Positions 1 to 9,111 of a stretch of DNA of 56,606 bases are shown here, piece after piece. The notes beneath the pieces are model-generated. The model was not told the origin of the DNA. It saw only the letters and a list, made by a program, of their open reading frames with translations, and searched no databases. The stretch spans positions 1-56,606 of the forward strand of contig QZJG01000026.1 of the NCBI GenBank assembly GCA_003599275.1. The letters run 5' to 3'. A program made the translations under genes and the position numbers. Position 1 is the first letter of the stretch; each line of letters opens with the position of its first letter. Source of the DNA: Nitrospiraceae bacterium. Its GTDB lineage: Bacteria; Nitrospirota; Thermodesulfovibrionia; UBA6902.

Positions 1-57
1 CAGTGTCATTGCGAGGAACGTTAGTGACGAAGCAATCTCAAACATATTGATTAATAC

Positions 58-174
58 AGAAGCGGATTGCTTCACGGAGTTTACCCAGAGCGTAAAGACA
101 AGATTCTTCGCTTAGCTCAGAATGACCCGCGAAGGGTTCGCAATGACAGCCAAAATACTTTTTCAGCAGCCTGT
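58..174 (+). repeat. 117-bp interspersed repeat, left copy
   Basis: This segment is the reverse complement of 56485-56601, with only three mismatches that I can count over 117 bp. It begins AGAAGCGGATTGCTTCACGG and ends TTTTTCAGCAGCCTGT. The 57 bases before it (TCATTGCGAGGAACG ... GAAGCAATCTC) look like another REP-type unit. It lies just beyond the stop codon of glmM, so part of it may be in the 3' end of that transcript. No coding potential is apparent. Confidence 0.85.
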
Positions 175-181
175 AAGCGGC

Positions 182-1534
182 TTAAGCCATATTCGCCCTG
201 ATGACTTCCGCGATCTCGTCGGCTATCGCGGTTATGCTGTCCATATCGTCCCCTTCCACCATTACCCGGATTTTCGGTTCAGTGCCTGACGGCCTGACAA
301 GTATCCTGCCGCTGTCGAGTCTTTTTTCACACCTTTTTACCGCGGCCGTGACAGCGGGGCAGTCTTCCATGTTTTTTGATCTGCCGACAGGCACATTTAT
401 AAGGACCTGGGGATAGATTGGGACATATGAAGCAAGTTCGGAAAGTGCCCTTCCCGTTCTGCACATTACGGACAATATCTGAAGTGCAGTGATCGGTCCG
501 TCCCCGGTTGTGTTATGGTCCAGAAATATTATATGCCCTGACTGCTCGCCTCCCAGATTGCAGTTTCTTTTGACCATCTCCTCTACGACGTATCTGTCGC
601 CGACCCTCGTCCTGACTACCTTTATCCCCGCCTTCTTTAAACATATTTCGAAACCGATATTGCTCATAACGGTGGCCACAACCGTATCGGCCTTCAGAAC
701 CCCGGATTTTTTCATGTCAAGTGCGCATATTGCCATTATCTTGTCGCCGTCCACTATCTCACCCTTTTCATCGCAGAGGATCGTCCTGTCGGCGTCTCCG
801 TCATGGGCAATCCCTATGGCGGCATTGTATTCGAGGACCGCCTTTTGCATGGCTTCGGGATGGGTTGTCCCGCAGTTTGCGTTAATATTTATTCCATCCG
901 GCTTGTCATTGATTGATATGACCGTAGCGCCCAGCTCACCGAGTATTGTGGGAGTGACTTTATACGCCGACCCATTGCTGCTGTCTACAACGATTTTTAA
1001 ACCTTCAAGGGTCCGTCCTTTGGGGAAAGTCGATTTTACGAACTCAATATACCTGCCGGTGGCGTCATCCACTCTTTTGGCCTTGCCGATGTCTGCGCCT
1101 TCCGGCCTGATTTTCTCAAGCGCGCTGGAGAACATGACCTTCTCGATCTCTTCTTCCGTACTGTCAGGGAGTTTGAGCCCGTCCGAGGAAAAGAACTTTA
1201 TCCCGTTGTCATCATATGGATTATGAGATGCGGATATTACAATCCCCGCATCGACCCGTAAGCTCCGCGTGACAAACGCGATCCCCGGCGTAGGCATCGG
1301 GCCTACCAAAACGACATTCATGCCCATGGAGCATATGCCTGACGTGAGGGCGCTCTCAAGCATATAGCCTGAAAGCCTGGTGTCCTTGCCGATGAGGATT
1401 TTGTTGCGGCCATGTTTTTTCTTTAAGACATAAGCTGCCGCCCTTCCGACCTCAAAGGCAATTTCTCCTGTCATCGGGGCATGGTTGGCCTTTCCCCTGA
1501 TGCCGTCTGTTCCGAACAACCTGGTCTTTTTCAT
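182..1534 (-). CDS. glmM: Phosphoglucosamine mutase GlmM
   Basis: Converts glucosamine-6-phosphate to glucosamine-1-phosphate for peptidoglycan and LPS precursor synthesis in the cytoplasm. The 450-residue protein has the family's usual length. It starts with the typical RLFGTDGIRGKAN, carries the phosphoserine loop SASHNP near residue 103, the metal-binding DGDADR near residue 246, and the phosphate-binding RPSGTEPKIRVMVEG at the C-terminus. The ATG is preceded by AAGGAG. It is last in a minus-strand run cdaA-ybbR-glmM, 9 bp after ybbR, the cassette in which GlmM is known in Firmicutes to interact with and restrain CdaA. The assignment is secure. Confidence 0.97.
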   Translation of the reverse strand: MKKTRLFGTDGIRGKANHAPMTGEIAFEVGRAAAYVLKKKHGRNKILIGKDTRLSGYMLESALTSGICSMGMNVVLVGPMPTPGIAFVTRSLRVDAGIVISASHNPYDDNGIKFFSSDGLKLPDSTEEEIEKVMFSSALEKIRPEGADIGKAKRVDDATGRYIEFVKSTFPKGRTLEGLKIVVDSSNGSAYKVTPTILGELGATVISINDKPDGININANCGTTHPEAMQKAVLEYNAAIGIAHDGDADRTILCDEKGEIVDGDKIMAICALDMKKSGVLKADTVVATVMSNIGFEICLKKAGIKVVRTRVGDRYVVEEMVKRNCNLGGEQSGHIIFLDHNTTGDGPITALQILSVMCRTGRALSELASYVPIYPQVLINVPVGRSKNMEDCPAVTAAVKRCEKRLDSGRILVRPSGTEPKIRVMVEGDDMDSITAIADEIAEVIRANMA

Positions 1535-1543
1535 TAGTTCTCC

Positions 1544-2188
1544 TTACTTGATTTTCTTAACGGATATATCCACAGCAACCCTTTGTATCTCTGCCTTCAG
1601 GTTTGGATTCGTCAGATTAATTTTGGCTGTGTACCGCAGGTCCCTGTTTAATCCGGTTATGTCTATCGGCTCCGTTTTTACATTGTAAATGTTCGAGACT
1701 ATACTCCTCGGCCCTTCTATAACCACCGCATCAGGCGCTACCTCCATTCCGAGGACCACAAAACCCTGCTTGGGCAAGCCGACAATGGCCGGCTGCACGG
1801 AGACGGTCTTTTTTAATTGTTGCTCAATGGTCAAACTGATCGTTTGAGGGTCGATGCTCATTATCTCGATAGTCTTCGGCAGCCTGATATTGTCCCGGCC
1901 AAGAGTTAAAAAGGACCGGCCGGTTTTTGCATTGCTCAAGTCGACTATTGCGGTCACTTCATGAGGTCTCAGATTCTGAAGCATCCTCTCCTGCCCCTCG
2001 ATGTTGACGCTTATCGCTTTAGGGAAATCTACAACCTCGAGGTCCGGAGGCAAGTTCATGTACATAATCGGGACGTCGATGACGGTCCCCGACCTTCCGC
2101 TCAATATGACGAAAAACCAGAGTGCCGCAGCAAGAAAAAAAGAGGCCACTTTCAATCCTATGTTCTGTGCAAAAAAGCTGCTCCTCAT
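1544..2188 (-). CDS. YbbR-domain protein (CdaR-like regulator of diadenylate cyclase)
   Basis: A 214-residue membrane-anchored protein. One N-terminal transmembrane helix (about residues 11-30) is followed by an extracytoplasmic part with YbbR-type repeats, seen as recurrent beta-rich segments ending in patterns such as VDISVKKIK. The start ATG overlaps the cdaA stop by 4 bp, so the two are translationally coupled. In Firmicutes the equivalent CdaR binds CdaA and modulates c-di-AMP synthesis. The same role is inferred here from gene order, and the regulatory effect itself cannot be read from sequence. Confidence 0.88.
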   Translation of the reverse strand: MRSSFFAQNIGLKVASFFLAAALWFFVILSGRSGTVIDVPIMYMNLPPDLEVVDFPKAISVNIEGQERMLQNLRPHEVTAIVDLSNAKTGRSFLTLGRDNIRLPKTIEIMSIDPQTISLTIEQQLKKTVSVQPAIVGLPKQGFVVLGMEVAPDAVVIEGPRSIVSNIYNVKTEPIDITGLNRDLRYTAKINLTNPNLKAEIQRVAVDISVKKIK

Positions 2189-2958
2189 TTCTTCATTTCC
2201 TGTGATTTTATAAAAGTTTCCGTTAAAAAGTTTCTGAGGGCCGCAATGTCGACATTTTTCTGCAGATTGCCGCTGACAGCAGTGGTAATGCCGCCGGTTT
2301 CCTCGGAAACTATTATAACAACTGCGTCGGTTTCCTCTGTCAACCCTATTCCGGCCCTGTGCCTTGTGCCGAAGGCCCTCGAGATATCCGCGCTCAGCGC
2401 AAGAGGCAGGAAACAGCCCGCCGCGATGATGCGATTGCCCCGGATGATGACCGCGCCGTCGTGAATCGGTGACGACGGATGAAAGATACTCAACAGCAGC
2501 TCGCGTGAGACCTTCGCGTCAAGCTGGGTCCCCATTTCGATGAAGTCTTTGAGGTTAGTCTCTTTCTCTATAACTATCAATGCGCCAATCTTTCTGTTGG
2601 CAAGCGCAACGGAGGCCTTTACGATTTCTTCAAGAGACCTGAGCTCCTCCGCAGTAGTGAAGGAGGGTAAGAAACGGGCCTCTCCCATCTGGGCCAGGGT
2701 CCTTCGTATCTCAGGCTGAAACAGGATAATGATCGCCAGTACTATCTGTGCCCAGAGGCTCTGGACAATCCAGTCTATGGTGTAAAGCCCTAAATATTTT
2801 GAAAGGACGAAGGCCAGAAACAGGACGCCTACCCCAATGAGCATCTGGGCCGCCTTGGTGCCTTTTATTATCAGGAGTACCCTGTAAAGGATGACGGTCA
2901 CAAGCAGGACATCGAGGATGTCCTGCCACCTTACAAGGCTGAGTATTTTTGCAGTCAT
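2185..2958 (-). CDS. cdaA: Membrane diadenylate cyclase CdaA
   Basis: Synthesises c-di-AMP from two ATP. From the ATG at 2958 the protein has 257 residues: three predicted transmembrane helices in the first 85, then the DAC (DisA_N) domain. The catalytic motifs are visible: HDGAVII with the DGA motif, and GTRHRAGIG with the RHR motif. A TTG 45 bp upstream would add 15 residues of no obvious value, so the ATG beginning MTAKILSLV is preferred, although it lacks a clear Shine-Dalgarno sequence. It is first of the cdaA-ybbR-glmM cassette. Confidence 0.93.
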   Translation of the reverse strand: MTAKILSLVRWQDILDVLLVTVILYRVLLIIKGTKAAQMLIGVGVLFLAFVLSKYLGLYTIDWIVQSLWAQIVLAIIILFQPEIRRTLAQMGEARFLPSFTTAEELRSLEEIVKASVALANRKIGALIVIEKETNLKDFIEMGTQLDAKVSRELLLSIFHPSSPIHDGAVIIRGNRIIAAGCFLPLALSADISRAFGTRHRAGIGLTEETDAVVIIVSEETGGITTAVSGNLQKNVDIAALRNFLTETFIKSQEMKK

Positions 2959-3095
2959 GGGTAATATTGTAACAGTTTTATCGCCGTATTTTGAAACTTG
3001 CAATTCAAAATAATTTCAAGCAGGACCAGGCTAAAGACAATGACTACACCTTGTAATTCAGTGCCCGGCTTGTTTATTTTTTCTGGGTTACGAGG

Positions 3096-3872
3096 CTACA
3101 TAACATAAGCGCCGCCGTATAAATAAATAAAATGTCCCTTGACCTCGAGCACGTCTTTTTCCCAGTCTCCCGGCAGCGGCCAGTAAGGTCCGGCGTCCCT
3201 GACGGCCTTCATCGCGGCCTCGTCGAGCTCTTTATACCCTGATGTCCTCAGCAACTCGACCTCGCTGACTGTGCCGTCTTTTTTTATAGTGAATTTCATG
3301 TAGAGGTCGCCGGACAGGCCGAGGCTCGCCGCGTTTTTAGGATATTGCCAAACGCCTTCAATCTTTTCTTTCAGCAGCCGCATATATCCCCGGTGCCTGA
3401 ATTCGGAGGTGTCGAATGTAAGCCCTTTGCCGGGGGGAGGCTCTTTCCGTGCATACTTTTCTATAGTGTCCCTGTCAAAAAGAGATAAAGGCGGCGATGG
3501 TGCAGTCCCATTGTCACCTGTAACTCCCGTGCCTTCCGGTTTTCCCTTTAGATTCCTGTCGTCCCCTTCCGGCTTACTTGAAATGTGAGCATCTTCAGCA
3601 CGGGAGGAAGGAACGCCTTCATCGTCATGCATCGCATCCGGTGGCAATTTTTCCAGGAAGGGGCGTGGAGCGGCTTTACGGACAAGGGGTTTGCGCGCAA
3701 TATCAGGCGGGGGTGAAATCTTCGGCTGCGGTTTCTCTGTTTCCAGCGGGCCGACTATATCGACATTAAAAACCGGGAAGATGTGATTATTGTTGAAAGT
3801 CGTTAGCCCTATTAATACGACAAACAATATATGGGTCAGCAGAGATGCGGCTATGTATCGATTAAAAGTCAA
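3096..3872 (-). CDS. TonB-family energy-transducing protein
   Basis: A 258-residue protein with the classic TonB plan: a short cytoplasmic start, one transmembrane helix at about residues 10-24 (SLLTHILFVVLIGL), a proline- and charge-rich periplasmic linker (about 35-150), and a C-terminal TonB domain (about 165-258). That domain has the conserved core GYMRLLKEKIEGVWQYP, the LYMKFTIKKDG strand, and LRTSGYKELDEAAMKAVR. It presumably couples inner-membrane proton motive force to outer-membrane transporters. No exbB or exbD is adjacent, so its partner is encoded elsewhere or it acts in a TonB-like envelope role. Confidence 0.85.
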   Translation of the reverse strand: MTFNRYIAASLLTHILFVVLIGLTTFNNNHIFPVFNVDIVGPLETEKPQPKISPPPDIARKPLVRKAAPRPFLEKLPPDAMHDDEGVPSSRAEDAHISSKPEGDDRNLKGKPEGTGVTGDNGTAPSPPLSLFDRDTIEKYARKEPPPGKGLTFDTSEFRHRGYMRLLKEKIEGVWQYPKNAASLGLSGDLYMKFTIKKDGTVSEVELLRTSGYKELDEAAMKAVRDAGPYWPLPGDWEKDVLEVKGHFIYLYGGAYVM

Positions 3873-3974
3873 CTTGCCAGATCGGGTAATCCCTCAATTG
3901 TTAAAGTATATCAACGCTTGGGGGAAAGGACCTCCTTTGATTAATATTATATCGTATATCGTACCTATGGGTAC

Positions 3975-4484
3975 CTATAACCCCGGAGGGAAAGGGCAGT
4001 ATATAACAGACCTTTGGGGAGCGCTGTCCGTATCAGGGTAAAAATATGCAGATATCTTAAAAAAGAAGCTTCCTATGCTTCCGGAAATGCTGCCGTCCCT
4101 GTTTTCTTTCCAGAGTTTTGTTGATTTCAGTTCATTTATGGCTATTATTAAATAAAGGTTGTCTTTTTCCATCCCATTGATGTCTTCGGGGCTTGGAACG
4201 GGTATACCTTTGGCATGGCCATATGGAGTATGAGAATGGAAATCTCCCACGATCTGGAGTTTTACAAATTTTGAAAGGATAGGCTCTATTTTTTTCTTGT
4301 CCCGGTGGTGTAAGATGACCCCCCTTCGCCTTCTCCTGGCAGTCTGCAGGCTGAAGGCGTATTCTATGATAAACCGGTCGTGAAGGCGGTAACCAAGTAG
4401 GTAACCGAGAGATTCTTTTTGAAAAACTTCCGCGCAGCTTAAAAGGAGTCCCATGAAGGCGTTTTCAGAGAGATATACCTTCAT
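3975..4484 (-). CDS. JAMM/MPN (Mov34-type) metallopeptidase-like protein
   Basis: The preferred start is the ATG at 4484 (MKVYLSENAF), giving 169 residues; a longer reading would overlap the uspA-like gene. A JAMM zinc motif is readable: GDFHSHTPYG followed by PVPSPEDI, fitting His-x-His-x(n)-Ser-x2-Asp, with an upstream Glu in QKESLGYLLGY. JAMM proteins cleave isopeptide or peptide bonds next to ubiquitin-like or sulphur-carrier proteins. No such partner or E1-like gene is adjacent, so the substrate is unknown. It lies 17 bp downstream of the UspA gene and is probably cotranscribed. Confidence 0.75.
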   Translation of the reverse strand: MKVYLSENAFMGLLLSCAEVFQKESLGYLLGYRLHDRFIIEYAFSLQTARRRRRGVILHHRDKKKIEPILSKFVKLQIVGDFHSHTPYGHAKGIPVPSPEDINGMEKDNLYLIIAINELKSTKLWKENRDGSISGSIGSFFFKISAYFYPDTDSAPQRSVIYCPFPPGL

Positions 4485-4501
4485 GGGCTTTGTTCTCTTA
4501 A

Positions 4502-4957
4502 TTATTTCCTTCTGTGCTCCGGTATCCTTACCGTCATCACGGCGCATGGAGCTCTCCTGACGACCCTTTCTGCGATACTGCCGAAGATGAACCTCTCAAT
4601 GCCTGATCTCCCATATGTTCCGATCACTATTATATCTATTTTTTCTTTATCGGAGAATTTTATTATCTCTTCATATGGTATGCCTTTTACCACAACCTTT
4701 TCAACTTCCGGAAGTCCCCGTATCGCCTCTATACAACATGTGTCGATCTCCTTCATGGCCCATTGATTCAAGTCCTTATAGAGCTCATCGTGAGACATGT
4801 GCGGCACGTGGATGCCGGTTGCCTTGGCAAAATCAAATATAACATGAAGGACATAGAGTTTGGCATTATATTTTTTTGCCAAATCCACCGCATAAGGCAG
4901 CGCCTGCAAGGCCCCTTCGGAAAAATCGGTCGGGAAAAGGATGCGTTCTACTTTCAT
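4502..4957 (-). CDS. Universal stress protein (UspA family)
   Basis: A 151-residue single-domain UspA protein. It opens with VERILFPTDFSEGALQALPYA and has the ATP-binding loop GTYGRSGIERFIFGSIAERVVRRAPCAVMTV (G-2x-G-9x-G-S/T type), so it probably binds ATP. It has a strong GGAGG ribosome site. Family members act in survival under starvation or oxidative stress. The downstream JAMM gene follows closely, suggesting an operon. Confidence 0.92.
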   Translation of the reverse strand: MKVERILFPTDFSEGALQALPYAVDLAKKYNAKLYVLHVIFDFAKATGIHVPHMSHDELYKDLNQWAMKEIDTCCIEAIRGLPEVEKVVVKGIPYEEIIKFSDKEKIDIIVIGTYGRSGIERFIFGSIAERVVRRAPCAVMTVRIPEHRRK

Positions 4958-4996
4958 GTGTCAACCTCCTGGTTCTTGTCTCCTTTCCGGAGACGG

Positions 4997-5737
4997 TTAT
5001 TGGTTGTTGAATTCATATATGAATCTTAATCCTTCAAGGGTCAAAAACGGGTTTACAAAATCAACCGTCTTCAAATATGGCGTTACCAGAGACGCAAGCC
5101 CTCCGGTGACCACTACCGTTAAATCATGGCCAAGCTCCTTTTCCATCTCCTGAATAATTCTCCCGGCTGCGCCTGCATGTCCTACAATAATGCCTGTAAG
5201 TATATTGCCTTCCGTGTCCTTATTTAATATCTTATCAGGGAGCTTCAAGCTGACCTTCGGCAATTTTGCGGTTTTCTCCGACAGCGCATCTGCCGATAAT
5301 TGCAACCCGGGCATGATGGCGCCGCCCCTGTATTTCCCGTCCCCGGTAATGACATTTAAGGTGGTTGCCGTGCCGAAAGTTACAACAACCAAATCCCCCT
5401 TATGAAGCCTGCGGGCGGCAACAACACAGGCCATCCTGTCGGTCCCGATTCCTTTGGGAAACGTAATGCCGGTTTTTGTCTTATGGGTCAAAGTCATCGG
5501 CGTGATGCCGAAGCTTTTCTTTAAAGCGGCTGAAAACGGTAGTGTTACATCCGGCACAACAGAGCACAGGGCTGCGGCATCGGGTCTTCCGATCTTGTGT
5601 TTCTTGACAACCATCTCAAGAATATGGGAATACTCATCAGCATTACGCTGAGTTGCCGTATTGAAGGCCTTAATACCGCCGTTTTTATGGAAACCGATCT
5701 TTACGTTCGAATTCCCTATGTCAATAAGTAAAAGCAT
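4997..5737 (-). CDS. coaX: Type III pantothenate kinase
   Basis: Catalyses the first step of coenzyme A synthesis, ATP-dependent phosphorylation of pantothenate. The 246 residues match the family. The phosphate-binding DIGNSNVKIGF is at the N-terminus, the pantothenate-binding GTDRMACVVAARRL lies near residue 98, FGTATTLNVI near 120, and VVVTGGLASLV near 207. CoaX often sits beside birA, as here (birA ends about 190 bp upstream on the same strand), although a REP-like repeat separates them. Confidence 0.95.
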   Translation of the reverse strand: MLLLIDIGNSNVKIGFHKNGGIKAFNTATQRNADEYSHILEMVVKKHKIGRPDAAALCSVVPDVTLPFSAALKKSFGITPMTLTHKTKTGITFPKGIGTDRMACVVAARRLHKGDLVVVTFGTATTLNVITGDGKYRGGAIMPGLQLSADALSEKTAKLPKVSLKLPDKILNKDTEGNILTGIIVGHAGAAGRIIQEMEKELGHDLTVVVTGGLASLVTPYLKTVDFVNPFLTLEGLRFIYEFNNQ

Positions 5738-5790
5738 GTTATCGGGTACCGGTTATTATTGTCCTGTATAACAAAAGCCCTCCAATGCTG

Positions 5791-5870
5791 TCACTCCCGC
5801 TTGTCGGGAGTCTTCCGTAAGAAAGATTCCGGACCGCCAACCGGGCAGGCAAGCCGGAATGACAGGGGAC
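5791..5870. repeat. REP-like palindromic repeat between birA and coaX
   Basis: The intergenic stretch holds two nested inverted repeats. The first is ACTCCCG/CGGGAGT with a 5-base loop at 5793-5811. The second is ATTCCGG pairing with CCGGAAT about 20 bases later, followed by GACAG. The text resembles the short GTCATTCCCGC...GGAATGACA repeats common in bacterial genomes. It could give a stable stem at the 3' end of the birA transcript. It is not a typical intrinsic terminator because no T-run follows on either strand. Confidence 0.55.
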
Positions 5871-5929
5871 ACTTACATAAGACATCCGATTTAAAGCTTT
5901 CAATAGTTATTGGCCTGAGAAACTAAGAC

Positions 5930-6724
5930 CTAACTATTTTTCAGTATGGTTACATCTCCTGAGTTCAGCGTTTCAATTGTGCCGTCGGGAAGCTTGAGAA
6001 GCAGTTCGCCTCTATCGTTGATATTTTCTGCAATTCCCGTTATAACTCTGTCCTGATTTTGGACTTTGACTTTGTTGCCGATAGTGAAGTTTAAACGAAG
6101 CCATTGATTAATTAAAGTCCTTTTATCGCCGGTTAAAAGGATGTTATAGGAGGCTTCCATCTCCTCAAGTATCCTGCAAAGGAGGCCGGCCCTGTCGATT
6201 GGTTTCCCGCCCTCTATTCCAAGGGAGGTTGAAAGAGGTCTTAAATCATCGGGGAACCCGCTCAAAGGCATATTTACATTTAATCCGATGCCGATGAGCA
6301 ACAGTTCTATCTTTCCCTCATGAGCTTTCATTTCCAGAAGTATGCCGCCCGCTTTTTTCTTTCCTATGAGAATGTCATTAGGCCATTTTATCCCGGCCCG
6401 AATTCCGGCATAGTCCCTTATGGCGGACACAACAGACGCAGCGGCCGCCAATGTAAATACCGGCGCCTCCCGGGGAGGGAAAGGAGGTCTTAAAAGAACG
6501 GTGAAATATAAATTGACGCCGGGAGGCGATATCCATTCCCTGCCCAGTCTGCCCCTTCCCTGACTTTGCTCCTCTGCAATGACGACTATTCCTTCAGGGT
6601 CCTTTCTCTGCCGGCCTATACTCATCGCGACATCGTTCGTTGAGGTCGCTGATTCGAGAAATATTATTTCCTTCCCGATAATTTCTCCCCGGTATATGGC
6701 GTCAATTTTTTTCCTGGTAAACAT
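5930..6724 (-). CDS. birA: Biotin--[acetyl-CoA-carboxylase] ligase, single-function form
   Basis: Activates biotin as biotinyl-AMP and transfers it to the biotin carboxyl carrier protein. The 264 residues contain ESATSTNDVAM, the biotinyl-AMP loop GRGRLGREWISPPG (residues about 57-70), KWPNDILIGKKKAGGILLEM (about 115-135) and a C-terminal SH3-like segment. There is no N-terminal winged-helix DNA-binding domain, so this is a group I ligase unlikely to repress biotin genes itself. It starts 17 bp after the metallo-beta-lactamase-fold gene. Confidence 0.93.
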   Translation of the reverse strand: MFTRKKIDAIYRGEIIGKEIIFLESATSTNDVAMSIGRQRKDPEGIVVIAEEQSQGRGRLGREWISPPGVNLYFTVLLRPPFPPREAPVFTLAAAASVVSAIRDYAGIRAGIKWPNDILIGKKKAGGILLEMKAHEGKIELLLIGIGLNVNMPLSGFPDDLRPLSTSLGIEGGKPIDRAGLLCRILEEMEASYNILLTGDKRTLINQWLRLNFTIGNKVKVQNQDRVITGIAENINDRGELLLKLPDGTIETLNSGDVTILKNS

Positions 6725-6741
6725 ATAGAGGGAAGAAATAC

Positions 6742-7449
6742 TTACCGCTCTTCCTTCAGTATTTTTACTTCTATCTTCCCCTTTAGACCCTCGGCAAATC
6801 TGTCGGCGTCTTTTTCAGTCCCGACAATCGAGTTGTAATGCATGGGGATCGCTATCTTCGGTTTTATGTCGAGGGCCGCATTGACAGCCTCTTCCGCCGT
6901 CATAACATATGTGCCTGAAACCGGCAAAAGGGCGATATCAGCCTTAAAGGTCTTCATTTCGGGGGTATAGTCGGTATCGCCCGCCAGGTAGATTCTCAGA
7001 CCGCCTATGGTAAAGATGTAACCGACCCAATTTCTGTCTTTTGTGTGGAATTTTTTATTCGTATTATACGCAGGGACCGCCTCTATATTGATACCGTTCA
7101 GTTCGATCCTGTCTCCGGGCCTCACCGTTTTGATATTCCCGGAGAGCTTAACTGCACAATCAGGCGGGCTGACAATAATGGTATTTTTCCCCTGGATCTT
7201 GCTTATATCATCGGGAGAGCAGTGGTCGTAGTGTTCATGAGTGATCAGGATTATATCGGCTGTGTCCCTTTTCTTTATCTTGAACGGGTCTGTATAAATT
7301 ATTTTTTCACCTGCTATTTTAAAGGTGTCATGGCCAAGCCAGTGAATGTTTTCTACCATGTTCATTACCTCCCTCACTTCTGCTGCAGGCGCAGGAAAAA
7401 TTACTGCGCAGAGTGCAAGAAAAAGAGTAATAACGATTACTTTAATCAT
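6742..7449 (-). CDS. Exported metallo-beta-lactamase-fold hydrolase (UlaG-like)
   Basis: A 235-residue protein with a hydrophobic N-terminal signal (IKVIVITLFLALCAVIFPAPA) and the metal-binding motif THEHYDHCSPDD around residue 71 (HxHxDH variant). Later come AGDTDYTPEM and the histidine of IPMHYNSIVGT. The fold matches the UlaG/RNase Z-like branch of MBL proteins, often annotated as YtkL-like metal-dependent hydrolases. The substrate cannot be told. It is first of a two-gene run with birA. Confidence 0.85.
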   Translation of the reverse strand: MIKVIVITLFLALCAVIFPAPAAEVREVMNMVENIHWLGHDTFKIAGEKIIYTDPFKIKKRDTADIILITHEHYDHCSPDDISKIQGKNTIIVSPPDCAVKLSGNIKTVRPGDRIELNGINIEAVPAYNTNKKFHTKDRNWVGYIFTIGGLRIYLAGDTDYTPEMKTFKADIALLPVSGTYVMTAEEAVNAALDIKPKIAIPMHYNSIVGTEKDADRFAEGLKGKIEVKILKEER

Positions 7450-7663
7450 GTTGTTTTCCCGCCTTCCTGAATTAGTTAAATTATATCATATACTTTTCTG
7501 GCCGGTTACCGTCGCGGGAACATTATTTACGATTACAAAATAAAACCGCTTTTCAGGCGCGCAAGATAAATTGTATTAAATCGTAAGTCGTATTGGCAAA
7601 ATATGAAATTGTCGACTTGCATTTTACTGACGATTAAGGCAGAATAGAAGGCTTCTTATTCAG

Positions 7664-9028
7664 GTGAAGGTGTCACGGAAAAAATCTATGAAACGGTTCA
7701 ATCTTGAGAACAAACAAATAAATGGCTTCAGCCGTATCGGGTTGATATTGGTCCTGTCTTTTTCCGCAGTCGCCGCAGGCTGGTTAGGCTATCAGATGTT
7801 TTTTGTGCCGGGCCCGGTGATAAATGGAACAGAGGCGTTTAATTCCTTGTCTGCAGACAAAACCATCACTCTCCAGGGTGAGAATCCCGGGGTTATAGAT
7901 ATAATTGTCACCCAGGATGGAAAGAGTGTATCTTTGCTGCATGACACTCCCGGAAGAGGCCTGAAAAGTTATACATTACAAATAAGAACGAAAGAACTCG
8001 GCTTGACCGATGGGGCGGCCATAATAATTGTTAAGGCTAAGACAGGGGTTTTCAAAGAGACCAAATACGAGATCAACTCAAGCATCGACACGGTGCCTCC
8101 CCAGCTTGAGGTGCTGAGTGCGACCGAAAGCATTGACATGGGCGGCGCGGGATTTGCCTTGCTCCGGGCATCGGGGGCCGATTCGGTTTTTGTTAAGCTT
8201 GAAGACGGATTGTTCCCTGCATTCCGTGTTTCTGATTCGCAGACGAAAACAGTTCAATCCGCGGATGGGGCATATTATTATGTGTTTTTTCCTGCACCGT
8301 TCAATGCAAAAAGCGACAGTGTCTTTTATGCTGTAGCCAGAGATGCTGCCGGGAACCAGGGCATGAAATCTGTTTCTACAAAAATCAAGGCAACAAGATT
8401 CAAATCGTCTTCATTGAATATCGATGATATTTTTATCGACAAGGTGATTGCCCCCCTGTTGAATGATGCAAACATCTCTGATCGTGAAGGGTCCTTCAAG
8501 AAAGTCAATGAGGACATGAGAGAGAAAAACCATGAAAAGCTTATCGACATCGCACAGAAAACAGAACCGAAGATCCTGTGGGAAGGGCCTTTTCTGCAGA
8601 TGAAAAACAGTAAGGTGATGGCCACATACGGCGATGAGAGGACATATATGTACAAAGGGAATGCTGTAAGCGGCAGCGTCCATCTGGGCTACGACCTCGC
8701 ATCAATTGCGCATTCACCGGTCGAGGCTGCAAATTCCGGGATTGTGAGATTTGCCGACGACCTCGGAATTTATGGGAACACGGTAGTAATAGACCATGGG
8801 CTTGGGCTCATGAGCCTCTACGGACATTTGTCGACGATAATGGTCAAAGAAGGGCAAACGGTCAACAAAGGAGAAGTAATAGCAAAAACGGGTTCTACCG
8901 GACTGGCAGGGGGAGACCATCTGCATTTTGGGATACTCGTTCACGGGCATGAAGTGTCGCCTCTATATTGGTGGGACCCGCACTGGATTAAGGTGAATGT
9001 TTCCGACCACTTAGCGGCTAATTCATAA
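7664..9028 (+). CDS. M23-family (LytM-type) peptidoglycan endopeptidase, membrane anchored
   Basis: A 454-residue protein with one N-terminal transmembrane helix (about residues 25-44), a long extracytoplasmic region of beta-rich Ig-like character, and a C-terminal M23 domain. The zinc motif is complete: VHLGYDLAS (HxxxD) near residue 341 and GDHLHFGILVHG (HxH) near 427. The middle text YGNTVVIDHGLGLMSLYGHLS is typical of LytM. It likely trims peptidoglycan crosslinks or regulates an amidase. GTG at 7664, GTG at 7670 and ATG at 7688 are all possible starts. Confidence 0.9.
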   Translation: MKVSRKKSMKRFNLENKQINGFSRIGLILVLSFSAVAAGWLGYQMFFVPGPVINGTEAFNSLSADKTITLQGENPGVIDIIVTQDGKSVSLLHDTPGRGLKSYTLQIRTKELGLTDGAAIIIVKAKTGVFKETKYEINSSIDTVPPQLEVLSATESIDMGGAGFALLRASGADSVFVKLEDGLFPAFRVSDSQTKTVQSADGAYYYVFFPAPFNAKSDSVFYAVARDAAGNQGMKSVSTKIKATRFKSSSLNIDDIFIDKVIAPLLNDANISDREGSFKKVNEDMREKNHEKLIDIAQKTEPKILWEGPFLQMKNSKVMATYGDERTYMYKGNAVSGSVHLGYDLASIAHSPVEAANSGIVRFADDLGIYGNTVVIDHGLGLMSLYGHLSTIMVKEGQTVNKGEVIAKTGSTGLAGGDHLHFGILVHGHEVSPLYWWDPHWIKVNVSDHLAANS

Positions 9029-9111
9029 GAAATTCAAAATTAATGGGCAAGATAGAGATATAATTGAAAAGATTATATGGAAGCAAATTAAAAATTGAGA
9101 GGAAAAAAGAA

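Noticed and set aside
489..1226. Long plus-strand frame opposite glmM
   Set aside because: It is antisense to a clearly conserved gene and shows no protein-like pattern of its own.
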